NCBI GenBank assembly: GCA_004553625.1
Contig: SFKX01000019.1
Span: forward strand, 1 to 64,000
DNA length: 64,000 bases
Source of the DNA: Clostridiales bacterium
GTDB lineage: Bacteria > Bacillota_A > Clostridia > Oscillospirales > Oscillospiraceae
Direction of reading: 5' to 3'
Shown piece after piece: positions 51,424-59,713 of this stretch. The position numbers and the translations under genes were made by a program. How positions within the stretch are numbered: position 1 is the first letter of the stretch; the number at the start of each line of letters is the position of its first letter. The notes under the pieces were generated by a model. The model saw only the letters and a program-made list of their open reading frames with translations. It did not search any database and was not told the origin of the DNA.

Positions 51424-52425
51424 ATGAAAGAAAAACTGAAGGGCGCCGGACGCTACATATATCAGGAGGGTACCGTCTATATCATACTTGTTGCGCTCAT
51501 CGTATTCTTCTCGATATTCAATCCCAAGTTCCTGTCGTCGCGGAACCTGTATAATCTTATAACTCAAAGCACCTATATCGTCATAGCGGGCATGGGCATC
51601 TGTTTTGTCATGATAAGCGGAGGCATAGACCTCTCCGTGGGCTATCAGATGGCGGTCTGCGGCTGTGTAGCGGCCATCATCATGCTCGAGACTACGCTGC
51701 CCGTATGGGTTGTGTGGCCCGTGTGCATAGTGCTGGGGCTGCTGATGGGTACGCTTAACGGCGTGATAGCCTCGAAGCTGAAGCTGTTTCCGCTGGTCGT
51801 GACGATAGCGACGAGCGAGGTGTTCAAGGGTATAGCGTACACGATAACGTCCTCCAAGTCCTACTCCAGCATGCCGGACGCTTTCCGCGCGCTGTATAAG
51901 ACGAAGCTGCTTGGCCTGCCGCTGGACGTGTACCTTGCGATAGCGGTCGTCGCGGCGACGTGGATAGTGCTGAACAAGACGCATTTTGGCCGCGACGTGC
52001 TGGCAGTGGGCGGCAACAAGGAGTGCGCGAGGCTCTCGGGCATACGCTCCGACCTCATACAGACGCTATGCTTCACGCTGACGGGCGGTATCTTCGCCAT
52101 TGCGACGCTGGACATGCTGGCGCAGCAGAACCAGACTTCTGCTACCACCGGCCCGGGTACTGAGATAACCTGCCTGACCGCAGCCATTATAGGCGGCATC
52201 AGCATGATGGGCGGCAAGGGCAACGTAGTCGGCATGGTAGCAGGCATCTTTGTCATGCAGATGATAGCCAACGGCATGCAGCTCGCGGGCTGGGGTACGT
52301 ATACGCAGTACATCGTCAAGGGCGTCATCCTTCTGCTGGCCATCAGCTTCGACGCCATAAAGAACTATCCGAAGCCGGTCGTGCGCGTACACAAGGAAAA
52401 GACCGAAACGACGAAGGTCGCCTGA
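51424..52425 (+). CDS. Sugar-type ABC importer permease (RbsC-like)
   Basis: 333 aa with about ten hydrophobic segments and the BPD_transp_2 signature (GGIDLSVGYQMAVCG, LGLLMGTLNGVIASKLKLFPLVVTIATSEVFKGIAY, AAIIGGISMMGGKGNVVGMVAGI). It forms the homodimeric channel for the tandem ATPase and the enlarged binding protein. TAAGGAGG sits directly between the ATPase stop and ATG 51424. Confidence 0.95.
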   Translation: MKEKLKGAGRYIYQEGTVYIILVALIVFFSIFNPKFLSSRNLYNLITQSTYIVIAGMGICFVMISGGIDLSVGYQMAVCGCVAAIIMLETTLPVWVVWPVCIVLGLLMGTLNGVIASKLKLFPLVVTIATSEVFKGIAYTITSSKSYSSMPDAFRALYKTKLLGLPLDVYLAIAVVAATWIVLNKTHFGRDVLAVGGNKECARLSGIRSDLIQTLCFTLTGGIFAIATLDMLAQQNQTSATTGPGTEITCLTAAIIGGISMMGGKGNVVGMVAGIFVMQMIANGMQLAGWGTYTQYIVKGVILLLAISFDAIKNYPKPVVRVHKEKTETTKVA

Positions 52426-52442
52426 GAAGGGAAGTGGACGCA

Positions 52443-53354
52443 GTGAACGAGAAGCATCCGCAGGGCGCGCCGCCTCCTGGCTGGACGCCGCCCATGGCGG
52501 ACATCGACTGGGTAAAACGCAAATACCTCGACGTGGTCTATGCTAGCGATAGCCCGAACCAGCGACTCGACATCTATCTGCCCGAGAAGGGAGAAGGCCC
52601 TTTCCCGACGCTCATACACGTGCACGGCGGCGGCTTTGCCTTCGGGGACAAGCGCGACGACCACATGAACGCCTACCTCAAGGCCCTCGGCTGGGGCTGG
52701 GCGGCTGTCTCTGTTGAGTACCGCCTGAGCGGGGAGGCGATCTTCCCTGCGGCGGTGCTGGATTGCCGCGAGGCGGTGAGGTTCCTGAGGAAAAACGCCG
52801 CGAGGTACAAACTCGACCCGGATAGGTTCGCGGCCATTGGAGGCTCGGCGGGAGGGAATCTTGCGGCCATGCTGGGCATGAACATCCCGAACGGAGCTTT
52901 CCATGGCGAGGGAGCGGCTTCGGATTACGACACGGAGCCGGGCGTTAGCGCGGCAGTGGCTCAGTTCGGGCCGATGAACTTCCGAACGATGGACGCTCAG
53001 GCACGGCGCAACGGCGTGAGCAACGCCGACCACGACGAGCCGTTCTCACCGGAGTCGCGTTACCTCGGCTGTCCCATCCCGGATGCACCGGAGGAGCTCT
53101 GCGCGGCGGCTGATCCCGCGACCTATGCGGGCGCGGCAATGTGTCCCGTCTATGTTCAGCACGGTACACACGACCGGCTTGTGCCATACGAACAGTCGGT
53201 TGAGTTCGTGCAGGCGCTGCGCGACGCTGGCCTGGGCGAGCGCGTGAGCTTTGACCCGATCCCCGGTGCCGACCACGAGGATAAGCTGTTCTTCACCGAT
53301 GAAAACCTCGACAGGGTGCGTGCCTTCCTTGAGCGCACGATGAAGGAGGAATAA
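52443..53354 (+). CDS. Alpha/beta-hydrolase esterase (BD-FAE/carboxylesterase type), cytoplasmic
   Basis: The oxyanion motif HVHGGGFAFGD and nucleophile S135 in GGSAGG, then the acid in QHGTHDRLVPY and the catalytic His in PGADHEDKLFF, complete a hormone-sensitive-lipase/feruloyl-esterase-like hydrolase. With no signal peptide it would act on ester substrates after import. The start is GTG 52443, ten bases from AAGGGA; GTG 52434 is only one base from it. The stop overlaps the start of the lipoprotein esterase. Confidence 0.92.
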   Translation: MNEKHPQGAPPPGWTPPMADIDWVKRKYLDVVYASDSPNQRLDIYLPEKGEGPFPTLIHVHGGGFAFGDKRDDHMNAYLKALGWGWAAVSVEYRLSGEAIFPAAVLDCREAVRFLRKNAARYKLDPDRFAAIGGSAGGNLAAMLGMNIPNGAFHGEGAASDYDTEPGVSAAVAQFGPMNFRTMDAQARRNGVSNADHDEPFSPESRYLGCPIPDAPEELCAAADPATYAGAAMCPVYVQHGTHDRLVPYEQSVEFVQALRDAGLGERVSFDPIPGADHEDKLFFTDENLDRVRAFLERTMKEE

Positions 53355-54549
53355 TGATGCGGAGAAAATACATATCGCTCCTGTTAGCCCTTGCACTAGT
53401 TCTGAGCCTCGCCGCCTGCGGGACTGCAGAACAAGAGCCTACTCCCGAGCCGACTCCCTCTCTGCCGGCGGGCAGCTACAGCTTCTCGGAGAGCGCCATG
53501 GGCGGCGCGTTCACGGTGGAGTGGGAGCTGGAGCTGCGCGAGGACGGCACATACACCATTACCGAGCACAATCCCTTTATGGGCGACCTTACCTACGAGG
53601 GCGAGTATGTGTGGGACGGAGAGACCATAACGACCCTGCCCTTCGAAGGCGAACCGCCCCTGGCGGAGTTCTTCGAGGCAGACAAGAGCTGTCTCTGGAC
53701 ACTTGACGGCGAGAGCTGTACTCCTGTAAAATACACTGAAACCGGTGAAAGTGCCGGAGAGGCCAGCGGATTGACCGATATCAAGTATGCCTCCAACTCC
53801 GAAGCCCAGGTGCTGGACATCCACCAGCCCGAGGGCGCAGGTCCGCACCCGGTCATTGTGCTGGTGCACGGCGGCGGCTTCGCCTTCGGCGACCAGGCCA
53901 TGCCCATCATCCAGCCCGTCATCGACGCGGCCGTGAACGCGGGGTATGCCGTCGTGAGCGTAGACTACCGCAAGTCCGGCGAGGCGGCCTTCCCGGCGGC
54001 ACTGGCCGATGTCAAGGCGGCTGTCAGGTTTGTGAGGGCCAGCGCCGAGGAGTACGGCTTTGACGCCGATAATATCGCCATCTGGGGAGAGTCGGCGGGC
54101 GCATACCTCGCGCTAACCTTGAATGCTCCTCTGCTGTCAGCGCGCTCGTCAGTTTCTACGCCCCGGTCGAGTTTTTCACCATGGACGCAGAATACGCCGT
54201 GCTTGGCAGGACCGACACAAATTTCGCAACGAGCGAGTCCTTTGAGAGCAAGTTCCTCGGCTTTCCCATAGGCGACGACGAGGCCGAGGCCTACAAGTCC
54301 TACTGGGGTACCTACAGCGACCAGCTGCCCGCGGACTTCGCGCTGAAGGCGTGGATACAAGTGGGCGACGCCGACCAGAATGTGCCGTATACCCAGTCTG
54401 TCAACTTCGCCGAGCGCCTTGCGGAACAAATCGGAGAGGAAAACGTCAGCTTCAGTATACTGGAAGGAGCTGCGCACGAGGATGACGCATTCTATACGGA
54501 CGCCAACCTGGCCGCGGTCTTGGCCTTCCTGGATGGTGTGATGAAATGA
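53354..54549 (+). pseudogene. Lipoprotein esterase broken by a frameshift (probable small deletion)
   Basis: The first frame (53354 to a stop at 54271) gives a lipoprotein signal (LSLAACGT), a ~95-residue beta module (FTVEWELELREDGTYTITEHN) and an esterase start with HGGGFAFGD and S247 in GESAGAYLAL, then turns to nonsense near 54125. The rest of the esterase continues in another frame: SSAVSALVSFYAPVEFF from 54127, then acid and His regions (VGDADQNVPYTQS, EGAAHEDDAF) to 54549. Compared with the cytoplasmic esterase before it, about 20 residues are missing exactly at the junction. A real deletion or an assembly error are both possible; SD GGAGGA is intact. Confidence 0.85.
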
Positions 54550-56135
54550 ACAAAAGCGCTTGGAACTTCGATAAAAAGTATAACTGTTGGTGCCTTGAGG
54601 ACATCCCGTACACAGAAAAAACCACGTCCCCTCGCTTCCAGCAGCTGAGCATCTTCGTACCCGCGCCATATATGAGCGCGCCGGGCGTAGTGGACCGCGA
54701 GGGGAAGGTCGGGAAGTATACGGCATCGACGGTGCCTGTGGTGTTCGAGAACAACTCAGCGGGCTACATGGAGATGCCGCACACCTGGCTCGGCGGTCCG
54801 CGCTGCTATGCGGAGCAGTATCTTGAACGCGGTTTCGTTTATGTGAGCTGCGGCTGCCGGGGCCGCGAATCGCGCGATGGGGAAGGGCAGCTATGCGGAA
54901 AATCGCCCGCGGCGCTGGTGGACCTAAAGACTGCGATACGCTTTCTGCGCCGCCATAAAGACGAACTGCCCGGCGACTGGAGCCGCATCATCTCCGCCGG
55001 CTGGAGCGCAGGCGGTGCTATGAGCACCCTGCTGGCCGTCTCGGGTGACAACCCGGTCTTTGATGAATATTTGCGTGAGAACGGCGCGTATATGGACGAA
55101 AGCGACTCGGTGTTTGCAGCGCAGATCTATTGCCCGATAATTGACCTTCAGCACGCGGATATGGCCTACGAATGGTTTTTCCGCGCAGACAAGATCTGCG
55201 AGGATTCGCCAGCAGGCCCTGCGGAGACGATGACGCCCTTCAAGGAGGCGCTTTCTAAGGAACTGGCGGCGAGGTATGTGGAGTATTTCAACGGCCTCGG
55301 CCTGAGGTGTCCGGAGACTGGTGAGCCGCTGAGGATAGGGAAGGACGGCAGAAGTGGCAGCGCATATGAGCTGCTGATGCGCGTGTTTGAGGACTCGGCC
55401 ACGGACTTCCTGCACCGCTTGGAGGCCGGAACGCTCAAGCTTAAATGCAGCGTGGACGACTATCTGGACGGCAATTACACCGAGTTCGCGCCTGCACCGC
55501 CCCCGCCTCTGCCTCCTGACGCGCCGGTTCTGCCAAATCTCGGCACGTTAGTGCTCCGCAACAGCCCGTTTCCGTCGTTCAAGCCGCCGATGCTGGAACT
55601 GCCGGGCCGCAACAAACGCGCGTGGCTTTCCTGGGATGGCGAGAGGGCGCATATTACGGGCTTGGACGACTACGTTCTGCACCACCGGCGGCGCATGAAA
55701 CCATGTACAGGCTTTGATAAGCTGAGCTGCGACAGCGACGAGAATCAGGAATTCGGCTCGCCCGAGCAGGACTATATGCACTTTTCTGAGGATCTCGCGA
55801 AGGCAGTGAGGGCCCTGGCGGTCGAGTGGCCGGAGGACTGCGAGGGGCTGGTCGAGCGTTTCCGGATCGACCTCTCGGACCCTGAGCTGGACAACCGTGT
55901 GCGGCTCATTGACCCCTATACCTTCATCGGCAGCACGGGCAGCCGTCAGGCGGAGCACTACCGAATACGAGTCGGCGCGCGGGATGCAGACACAGCGACC
56001 ATAATTGGTCTTACTCTGGCCCTAAGTTTGCAGGACTCCGGTCTCGACGCGGATTATGCCCTAATCTGGGACGAACCCCATTCCGAGGCAGACTACCCCG
56101 GCGAGGTCTGCGACTGGATAGAGAGCATCTATTGA
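54546..56135 (+). CDS. Tannase-like alpha/beta-hydrolase (subtype B tannase family)
   Basis: 529 aa, close to the size of the lactobacillar/gut TanB proteins. It has nucleophile S154 in SAGWSAGGAMSTL, the N-terminal YNCWCLEDIPYTEKT and PHTWLGGPRCYAEQYLERGFVYVSCGCRGRES typical of the group, a long central insertion with a Pro-rich stretch (about 315-330), and the terminal Asp/His part with DPYTFIGS and ALIWDEPHSEADYPGE. Tannases split gallate and related phenolic esters. No signal peptide is seen, so it would work inside the cell on compounds brought in by the importer. The start overlaps the previous stop by four bases. Confidence 0.85.
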   Translation: MNKSAWNFDKKYNCWCLEDIPYTEKTTSPRFQQLSIFVPAPYMSAPGVVDREGKVGKYTASTVPVVFENNSAGYMEMPHTWLGGPRCYAEQYLERGFVYVSCGCRGRESRDGEGQLCGKSPAALVDLKTAIRFLRRHKDELPGDWSRIISAGWSAGGAMSTLLAVSGDNPVFDEYLRENGAYMDESDSVFAAQIYCPIIDLQHADMAYEWFFRADKICEDSPAGPAETMTPFKEALSKELAARYVEYFNGLGLRCPETGEPLRIGKDGRSGSAYELLMRVFEDSATDFLHRLEAGTLKLKCSVDDYLDGNYTEFAPAPPPPLPPDAPVLPNLGTLVLRNSPFPSFKPPMLELPGRNKRAWLSWDGERAHITGLDDYVLHHRRRMKPCTGFDKLSCDSDENQEFGSPEQDYMHFSEDLAKAVRALAVEWPEDCEGLVERFRIDLSDPELDNRVRLIDPYTFIGSTGSRQAEHYRIRVGARDADTATIIGLTLALSLQDSGLDADYALIWDEPHSEADYPGEVCDWIESIY

Positions 56136-56146
56136 GGATAATAAAA

Positions 56147-56176
56147 AACGAGCGCTGCTTTGTGGCAGCGCTCGTT
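56147..56176. terminator. Bidirectional terminator after the tannase-like gene
   Basis: A 12-bp perfect stem (56147-56158 with 56165-56176) with a six-base loop; an A-run lies on its left and TTGCTTTCC on its right. It also ends the convergent cotJ operon. Confidence 0.9.
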
Positions 56177-56204
56177 GCTTTCCTATGAGGCCGTGTTCGA
56201 CAGG

Positions 56205-56801
56205 TTATTTGTCGAAGGCAGGGTTTATGGCGTAGACGTTTTTCTGGTCCAGCTTTTCCGAGGCCAGGCGCAGGGCCTCGCCAAAGCGCTGGTAGTGGAT
56301 GATCTCCCGCTCGCGCAGGAAGCGTATGACATCGCTTACGTCGGGGTCATCGCAGAGGCGAAGAATGTTGTCATAGGTCACACGGGCCTTCTGCTCCGCG
56401 GCCATGTCCTCCGTGAGGTCGGCAATCACGTCGCCTTTGACCCCTATTCCGCCCGCGCTCCATGGCGTGCCGGAGGCCGCGGTGGGGTAGATACCCGCCG
56501 TGTGGTCCACAAAATATGCGTCGTATCCAGCCTTCTTAATCTGCTCCGGGGTCATGCTTCGCGTAAGCTGATGAACTATGGTGCCTATCATTTCGAGATG
56601 GCCCAGTTCCTCGGTACCTATGTCGGTCAAAAGTCCTTTGAGCTCCGGGTATGGCATCGCGTAGCGCTGGCTGAGATATCGTATCGATGCCCCCAGCTCG
56701 CCGTCCGGCCCGCCGTACTGGCTGATGATGAACTTCGCCAGGGCGGGATTGGTGTTCTTTATCCTGACGGGGTATTGCAGCTTTTTCTCATATACAAACA
56801 T
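56205..56801 (-). CDS. cotJC: Spore coat protein CotJC, manganese-catalase family
   Basis: Begins MFVYEKKLQYPVRI and contains the di-manganese ligand pattern of ferritin-like Mn catalases: ELGASIRYLSQR, DIGTEELGHLEMI and later AAEQKARVTYDNIL and REREIIHYQRF. At 198 aa it is the usual CotJC size. In Bacillus the cotJABC operon is expressed in the mother cell and its products are incorporated in the inner coat; catalase activity is likely. SD GGAGGG overlaps the end of the upstream cotJAB fusion gene. Confidence 0.95.
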   Translation of the reverse strand: MFVYEKKLQYPVRIKNTNPALAKFIISQYGGPDGELGASIRYLSQRYAMPYPELKGLLTDIGTEELGHLEMIGTIVHQLTRSMTPEQIKKAGYDAYFVDHTAGIYPTAASGTPWSAGGIGVKGDVIADLTEDMAAEQKARVTYDNILRLCDDPDVSDVIRFLREREIIHYQRFGEALRLASEKLDQKNVYAINPAFDK

Positions 56802-56803
56802 GT

Positions 56804-57256
56804 TCAGCCCTCCTCAGCGTTTGCATAATCCCAGGGCCAGGGGTCCTTAAGCCAGGTATAGCTCTTTGCCGAGGCCAGATCCGAGCGGCAGAGCGGTCCA
56901 AAGCGGGCTACATATTCCTTTCTGCCCTCGTCATAGAGCTTGAGGAAGGACTGGAAGGTCGCAAAGGCCTGTGCGTCATCCGCGTGTGTATCCAAATACA
57001 GTCCCAGTTCCGCCGTAACAAAGTCCAGGGCCATGAGTTCGCGCAGCTCCGTTGTGTCGGCGGGCATCTGATTCACAATGTTTTTGAAGGGCAGATCAAG
57101 CCCGGGGAAAAGCGTGCCTCTGGAGAGCGCTTCTGCGCTCTTGTAAGCCGGTTCGCTGCTCTGCTGGGGCGGGATCTGCGACAGAGCCAGCGGCGCGCAT
57201 TCCGGCAGTGACCCCTGCTTATAGGTGCAGGAGCCTTGAGAATCGGTTTTTTCCAT
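56804..57256 (-). CDS. Fused CotJA-CotJB spore coat protein
   Basis: The N-terminal ~60 residues contain the CotJA pattern ECAPLALSQIPPQQ...LFPGLDLPF, and the C-terminal ~90 contain all of CotJB (LRELMALDFVTAELGLYLDTH, AFATFQSFLKLY, WPWDYAN). In Bacillus these are two separate genes; here no stop or start separates them, and 150 aa equals roughly their sum. The fusion therefore appears genuine, and CotJC follows in the same operon. SD TAGGAGG precedes ATG 57256. Confidence 0.9.
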   Translation of the reverse strand: MEKTDSQGSCTYKQGSLPECAPLALSQIPPQQSSEPAYKSAEALSRGTLFPGLDLPFKNIVNQMPADTTELRELMALDFVTAELGLYLDTHADDAQAFATFQSFLKLYDEGRKEYVARFGPLCRSDLASAKSYTWLKDPWPWDYANAEEG

Positions 57257-57338
57257 GTAAGTGCCTCCTAAGCGTCGTCGAAAGGGGTAGTGACCCTCAA
57301 GCCATGTTATGCGCAGCCGCGACAGCGTGTGCGGGTAT

Positions 57339-57366
57339 AAAAAACCGCCGCCCGGATGGGCGGCGG
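57339..57366 (-). terminator. Intrinsic terminator of pfp
   Basis: A 9-bp perfect GC stem (57345-57353 with 57358-57366) with a four-base loop, followed on the minus strand by six T (57339-57344), 20 bases past the stop. Confidence 0.9.
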
Positions 57367-57386
57367 CTCTTTGCCTGTGCGATCAT

Positions 57387-58628
57387 TTATTTTGCAAGGA
57401 CCTTTTTGAGCCTGGCATAGCGCGGCAGAGAATTCTCCGTCGGACGCTCCGGCTCGCCCTGGATAAGGGGAAGCGCGTAGTCGATAAAGTCCTGCGTAAC
57501 GCCGCAGCCGTCGGGAGTTATCCACTCGACGGGGACCTTCTTTTCGAAGTTTGCCACACTGGTCAGCGGGACGAGCTTCGGCACGCAGGTATATTTTCCG
57601 TCAACATACTCGCGCGAGAACGCGACCATCTTGCCGGTCTCGCCGCCGACGGCGGAGAGGACGGCGACTTCGCCGGCCATGAATGCCTCGCTGACGTCCG
57701 TCGCGGACGCAATGTGAGCTCCGCAGCGCTGCAGCAGTGAAAGCTCGATGCCGCGCACCTTAGCGCCTGTCTTCTCCTTGATTACGGAGGAGAGCAGGGA
57801 GGCCAGGCCGCCCAGCTGGGCGTGACCGAAGCCGTCGGTCGCGCTGGTCTTCGCCTCGGAGACAAAGCTGCCATCGGCGTAGTGAATGCCCTCGGACACG
57901 ACCGCGATGCAGTTGCCCTTTTCCTTGTAGATCCTGGAGGCGTCGGAGATGAACTTGTCCATGTCGAAATCCGTCTCAGGCAGGTAGATGAGGTCGGGGC
58001 CGCATCCGGTGAGGTTGGCCAGAGCCGCGCTCGCCGCGAGCCAGCCCGCATGACGGCCCATGATCTCCATAACGACGATCATGCCGGTGTCGTACACGTG
58101 CGCGTCCTTATACACCTCGGCGCAGGAGGTGGCGATATACTTCGCCGCGCTGCCGAAGCCGGGGCAGTGGTCGGTGTTGTAAAGGTCGTTGTCGATGGTC
58201 TTGGGAACGCCCATGACCCTGCACTCGTAGCCAGACTTCTCCATAAAGCGGCTGATCTTGTCACAGGTATCCATCGAGTCGTTGCCGCCGTTGTAGAAGA
58301 AGTAGCGGACGTCGTACTTCTTGAATATCTCCAGAATGCGCTTGTAGTCCGTATCGTCCTTCTCCGGGTCAGCCATTTTGTAGCGGCAAGAACCCAGCTC
58401 AGACGACGGAGTGTTCATGAGCAGGCTAAGCTCGTAAGCGTCCTCCTCACCCATGTCGTAGAGCTTGTCCTCCAGCACACCTTTGATCCCGTGCGCTGCA
58501 CCGTAGACCTTTGTGATGCAGTCCGAATCCAGCGCAGTCCTGATAACGCCGTAGGCGCTGGAGTTGATAACTGAGGTCGGTCCGCCCGACTGACCTATGA
58601 TGCAGGCTCCCCTGAGTGTCTTTTCCAT
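57387..58628 (-). CDS. pfp: 6-phosphofructokinase, probably pyrophosphate-dependent
   Basis: 413 aa with GQSGGPTSVINSS at the phosphate-binding site, GGNDSM at 114-119 and PKTIDNDL at 142-149, where D146 is the catalytic base. D117 (instead of the Gly of ATP-enzymes) and K143 are the accepted markers of PPi-dependent phosphofructokinases. It would phosphorylate fructose-6-phosphate reversibly with PPi, saving ATP in glycolysis. It diverges from fba, encoding the next glycolytic step, through overlapping promoters. Confidence 0.93.
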   Translation of the reverse strand: MEKTLRGACIIGQSGGPTSVINSSAYGVIRTALDSDCITKVYGAAHGIKGVLEDKLYDMGEEDAYELSLLMNTPSSELGSCRYKMADPEKDDTDYKRILEIFKKYDVRYFFYNGGNDSMDTCDKISRFMEKSGYECRVMGVPKTIDNDLYNTDHCPGFGSAAKYIATSCAEVYKDAHVYDTGMIVVMEIMGRHAGWLAASAALANLTGCGPDLIYLPETDFDMDKFISDASRIYKEKGNCIAVVSEGIHYADGSFVSEAKTSATDGFGHAQLGGLASLLSSVIKEKTGAKVRGIELSLLQRCGAHIASATDVSEAFMAGEVAVLSAVGGETGKMVAFSREYVDGKYTCVPKLVPLTSVANFEKKVPVEWITPDGCGVTQDFIDYALPLIQGEPERPTENSLPRYARLKKVLAK

Positions 58629-58660
58629 GTTGTACCCCCTAAATTCTTAAAAAGGTTGTA

Positions 58661-58689
58661 TTGATTATATCATACGTTTGAGATATAAT
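58661..58689 (+). promoter_or_regulatory. fba promoter
   Basis: TTGATT (58661-58666), 17 bases, perfect TATAAT (58684-58689). It lies almost entirely on the same DNA as the pfp promoter. Confidence 0.75.
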
Positions 58690-58692
58690 AAA
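58664..58692 (-). promoter_or_regulatory. pfp promoter
   Basis: On the minus strand TTTATT (58687-58692), 17 bases, TATAAT (58664-58669), with a TGA just before the -10 (extended -10). The -10 of this promoter overlaps the -35 of fba, and the reverse also holds. Confidence 0.7.
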
Positions 58693-58736
58693 TAAGCAAT
58701 AGCATAAATTTACCGCAGATAAAGGAGATAATTTTT

Positions 58737-59675
58737 ATGAGCATCGTAACATCCAAGGAAATGTTCCGCAAGGCCTACGACGGCGGATACGCCATTGGCG
58801 CGTTCAACGTGAACAACATGGAGATTGTCCAGGGCATCACCGAGGCCGCTGCTGAGCTGCGCGCTCCGCTGATCCTGCAGGTCTCCAAGGGCGCCCGCGC
58901 CTACGCGAACCACACCTATCTTATGAAGCTCGTCGAGGCCGCTGTAATCGAGACCGGCCTGCCCATCTGCCTGCACCTCGACCATGGCGACAGTTTTGAG
59001 CTGTGCAAGAGCTGTATAGACGGCGGATTCACCTCCGTTATGATAGACGCCAGCTCCAAGCCTTTTGAAGAGAACATCGCAATCACCCGCCAGGTCGTCG
59101 AGTACGCCCACGACCACGGCGTCGTCGTAGAGGCCGAGCTCGGCACTCTCGCCGGCATAGAGGACGAGGTCAAGGTCGAAGAGGGCCACGCCTCCTATAC
59201 CAGGCCCGAAGAGGTCCAGGAGTTCGTTGAGCGCACCGGCTGCGACTCCCTGGCCATCGCCATCGGCACCAGCCACGGCGCCTATAAGTTCAAGCCCGGC
59301 ACCAAGCCGCAGCTTCGTTTCGACGTGCTCGAGGCCGTTGAAAAGAACCTTCCCGGCTTCCCGATAGTTCTGCACGGTGCTTCCTCCGTGCCTCAGGAGT
59401 TCGTCGCAGAGATCAATAAGTACGGCGGCAATATGCCCGGCGCCATCGGCGTGCCCGAGGACCAGCTCCGTCAGGCTGCCCGCAGCGCCGTCTGCAAGAT
59501 CAACATCGACTCTGACCTTCGCCTCGCAATGACCGCCTCCATCAGGAAGTATTTTGCCGAGCATCCCGCCGATTTCGACCCGCGTCAGTACCTGAAGCCC
59601 GCCCGTGCCGCCATTAAGGCCATGGTCGCGCACAAGATAGTTGACGTCCTGGGCTGCGACGGCAAGGCCGACTGA
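58737..59675 (+). CDS. fba: Class II fructose-bisphosphate aldolase family protein
   Basis: TIM-barrel zinc aldolase of 312 aa with the zinc-ligand His in HLDHGDS, VEAELGTLAGIEDEV, a further His in TSHGAYK and the phosphate/zinc motif LHGASSVP; NIDSDLRLA binds the second phosphate. It splits fructose-1,6-bisphosphate into dihydroxyacetone phosphate and glyceraldehyde-3-phosphate. SD AAAGGAGA precedes ATG 58737. Tagatose-bisphosphate aldolases look similar, but the pairing with pfp favours glycolysis. Confidence 0.94.
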   Translation: MSIVTSKEMFRKAYDGGYAIGAFNVNNMEIVQGITEAAAELRAPLILQVSKGARAYANHTYLMKLVEAAVIETGLPICLHLDHGDSFELCKSCIDGGFTSVMIDASSKPFEENIAITRQVVEYAHDHGVVVEAELGTLAGIEDEVKVEEGHASYTRPEEVQEFVERTGCDSLAIAIGTSHGAYKFKPGTKPQLRFDVLEAVEKNLPGFPIVLHGASSVPQEFVAEINKYGGNMPGAIGVPEDQLRQAARSAVCKINIDSDLRLAMTASIRKYFAEHPADFDPRQYLKPARAAIKAMVAHKIVDVLGCDGKAD

Positions 59676-59713
59676 ACGCGGCCAACTACCCTGAGTCTTT
59701 AAGGAGGGGTTCG

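Noticed and set aside
57257..57338. Sigma-E or sigma-K promoter for the cotJ operon
   Set aside because: A CATAACA-like -10 is present on the minus strand but no convincing -35 at the right distance; expected from biology, not shown by sequence.
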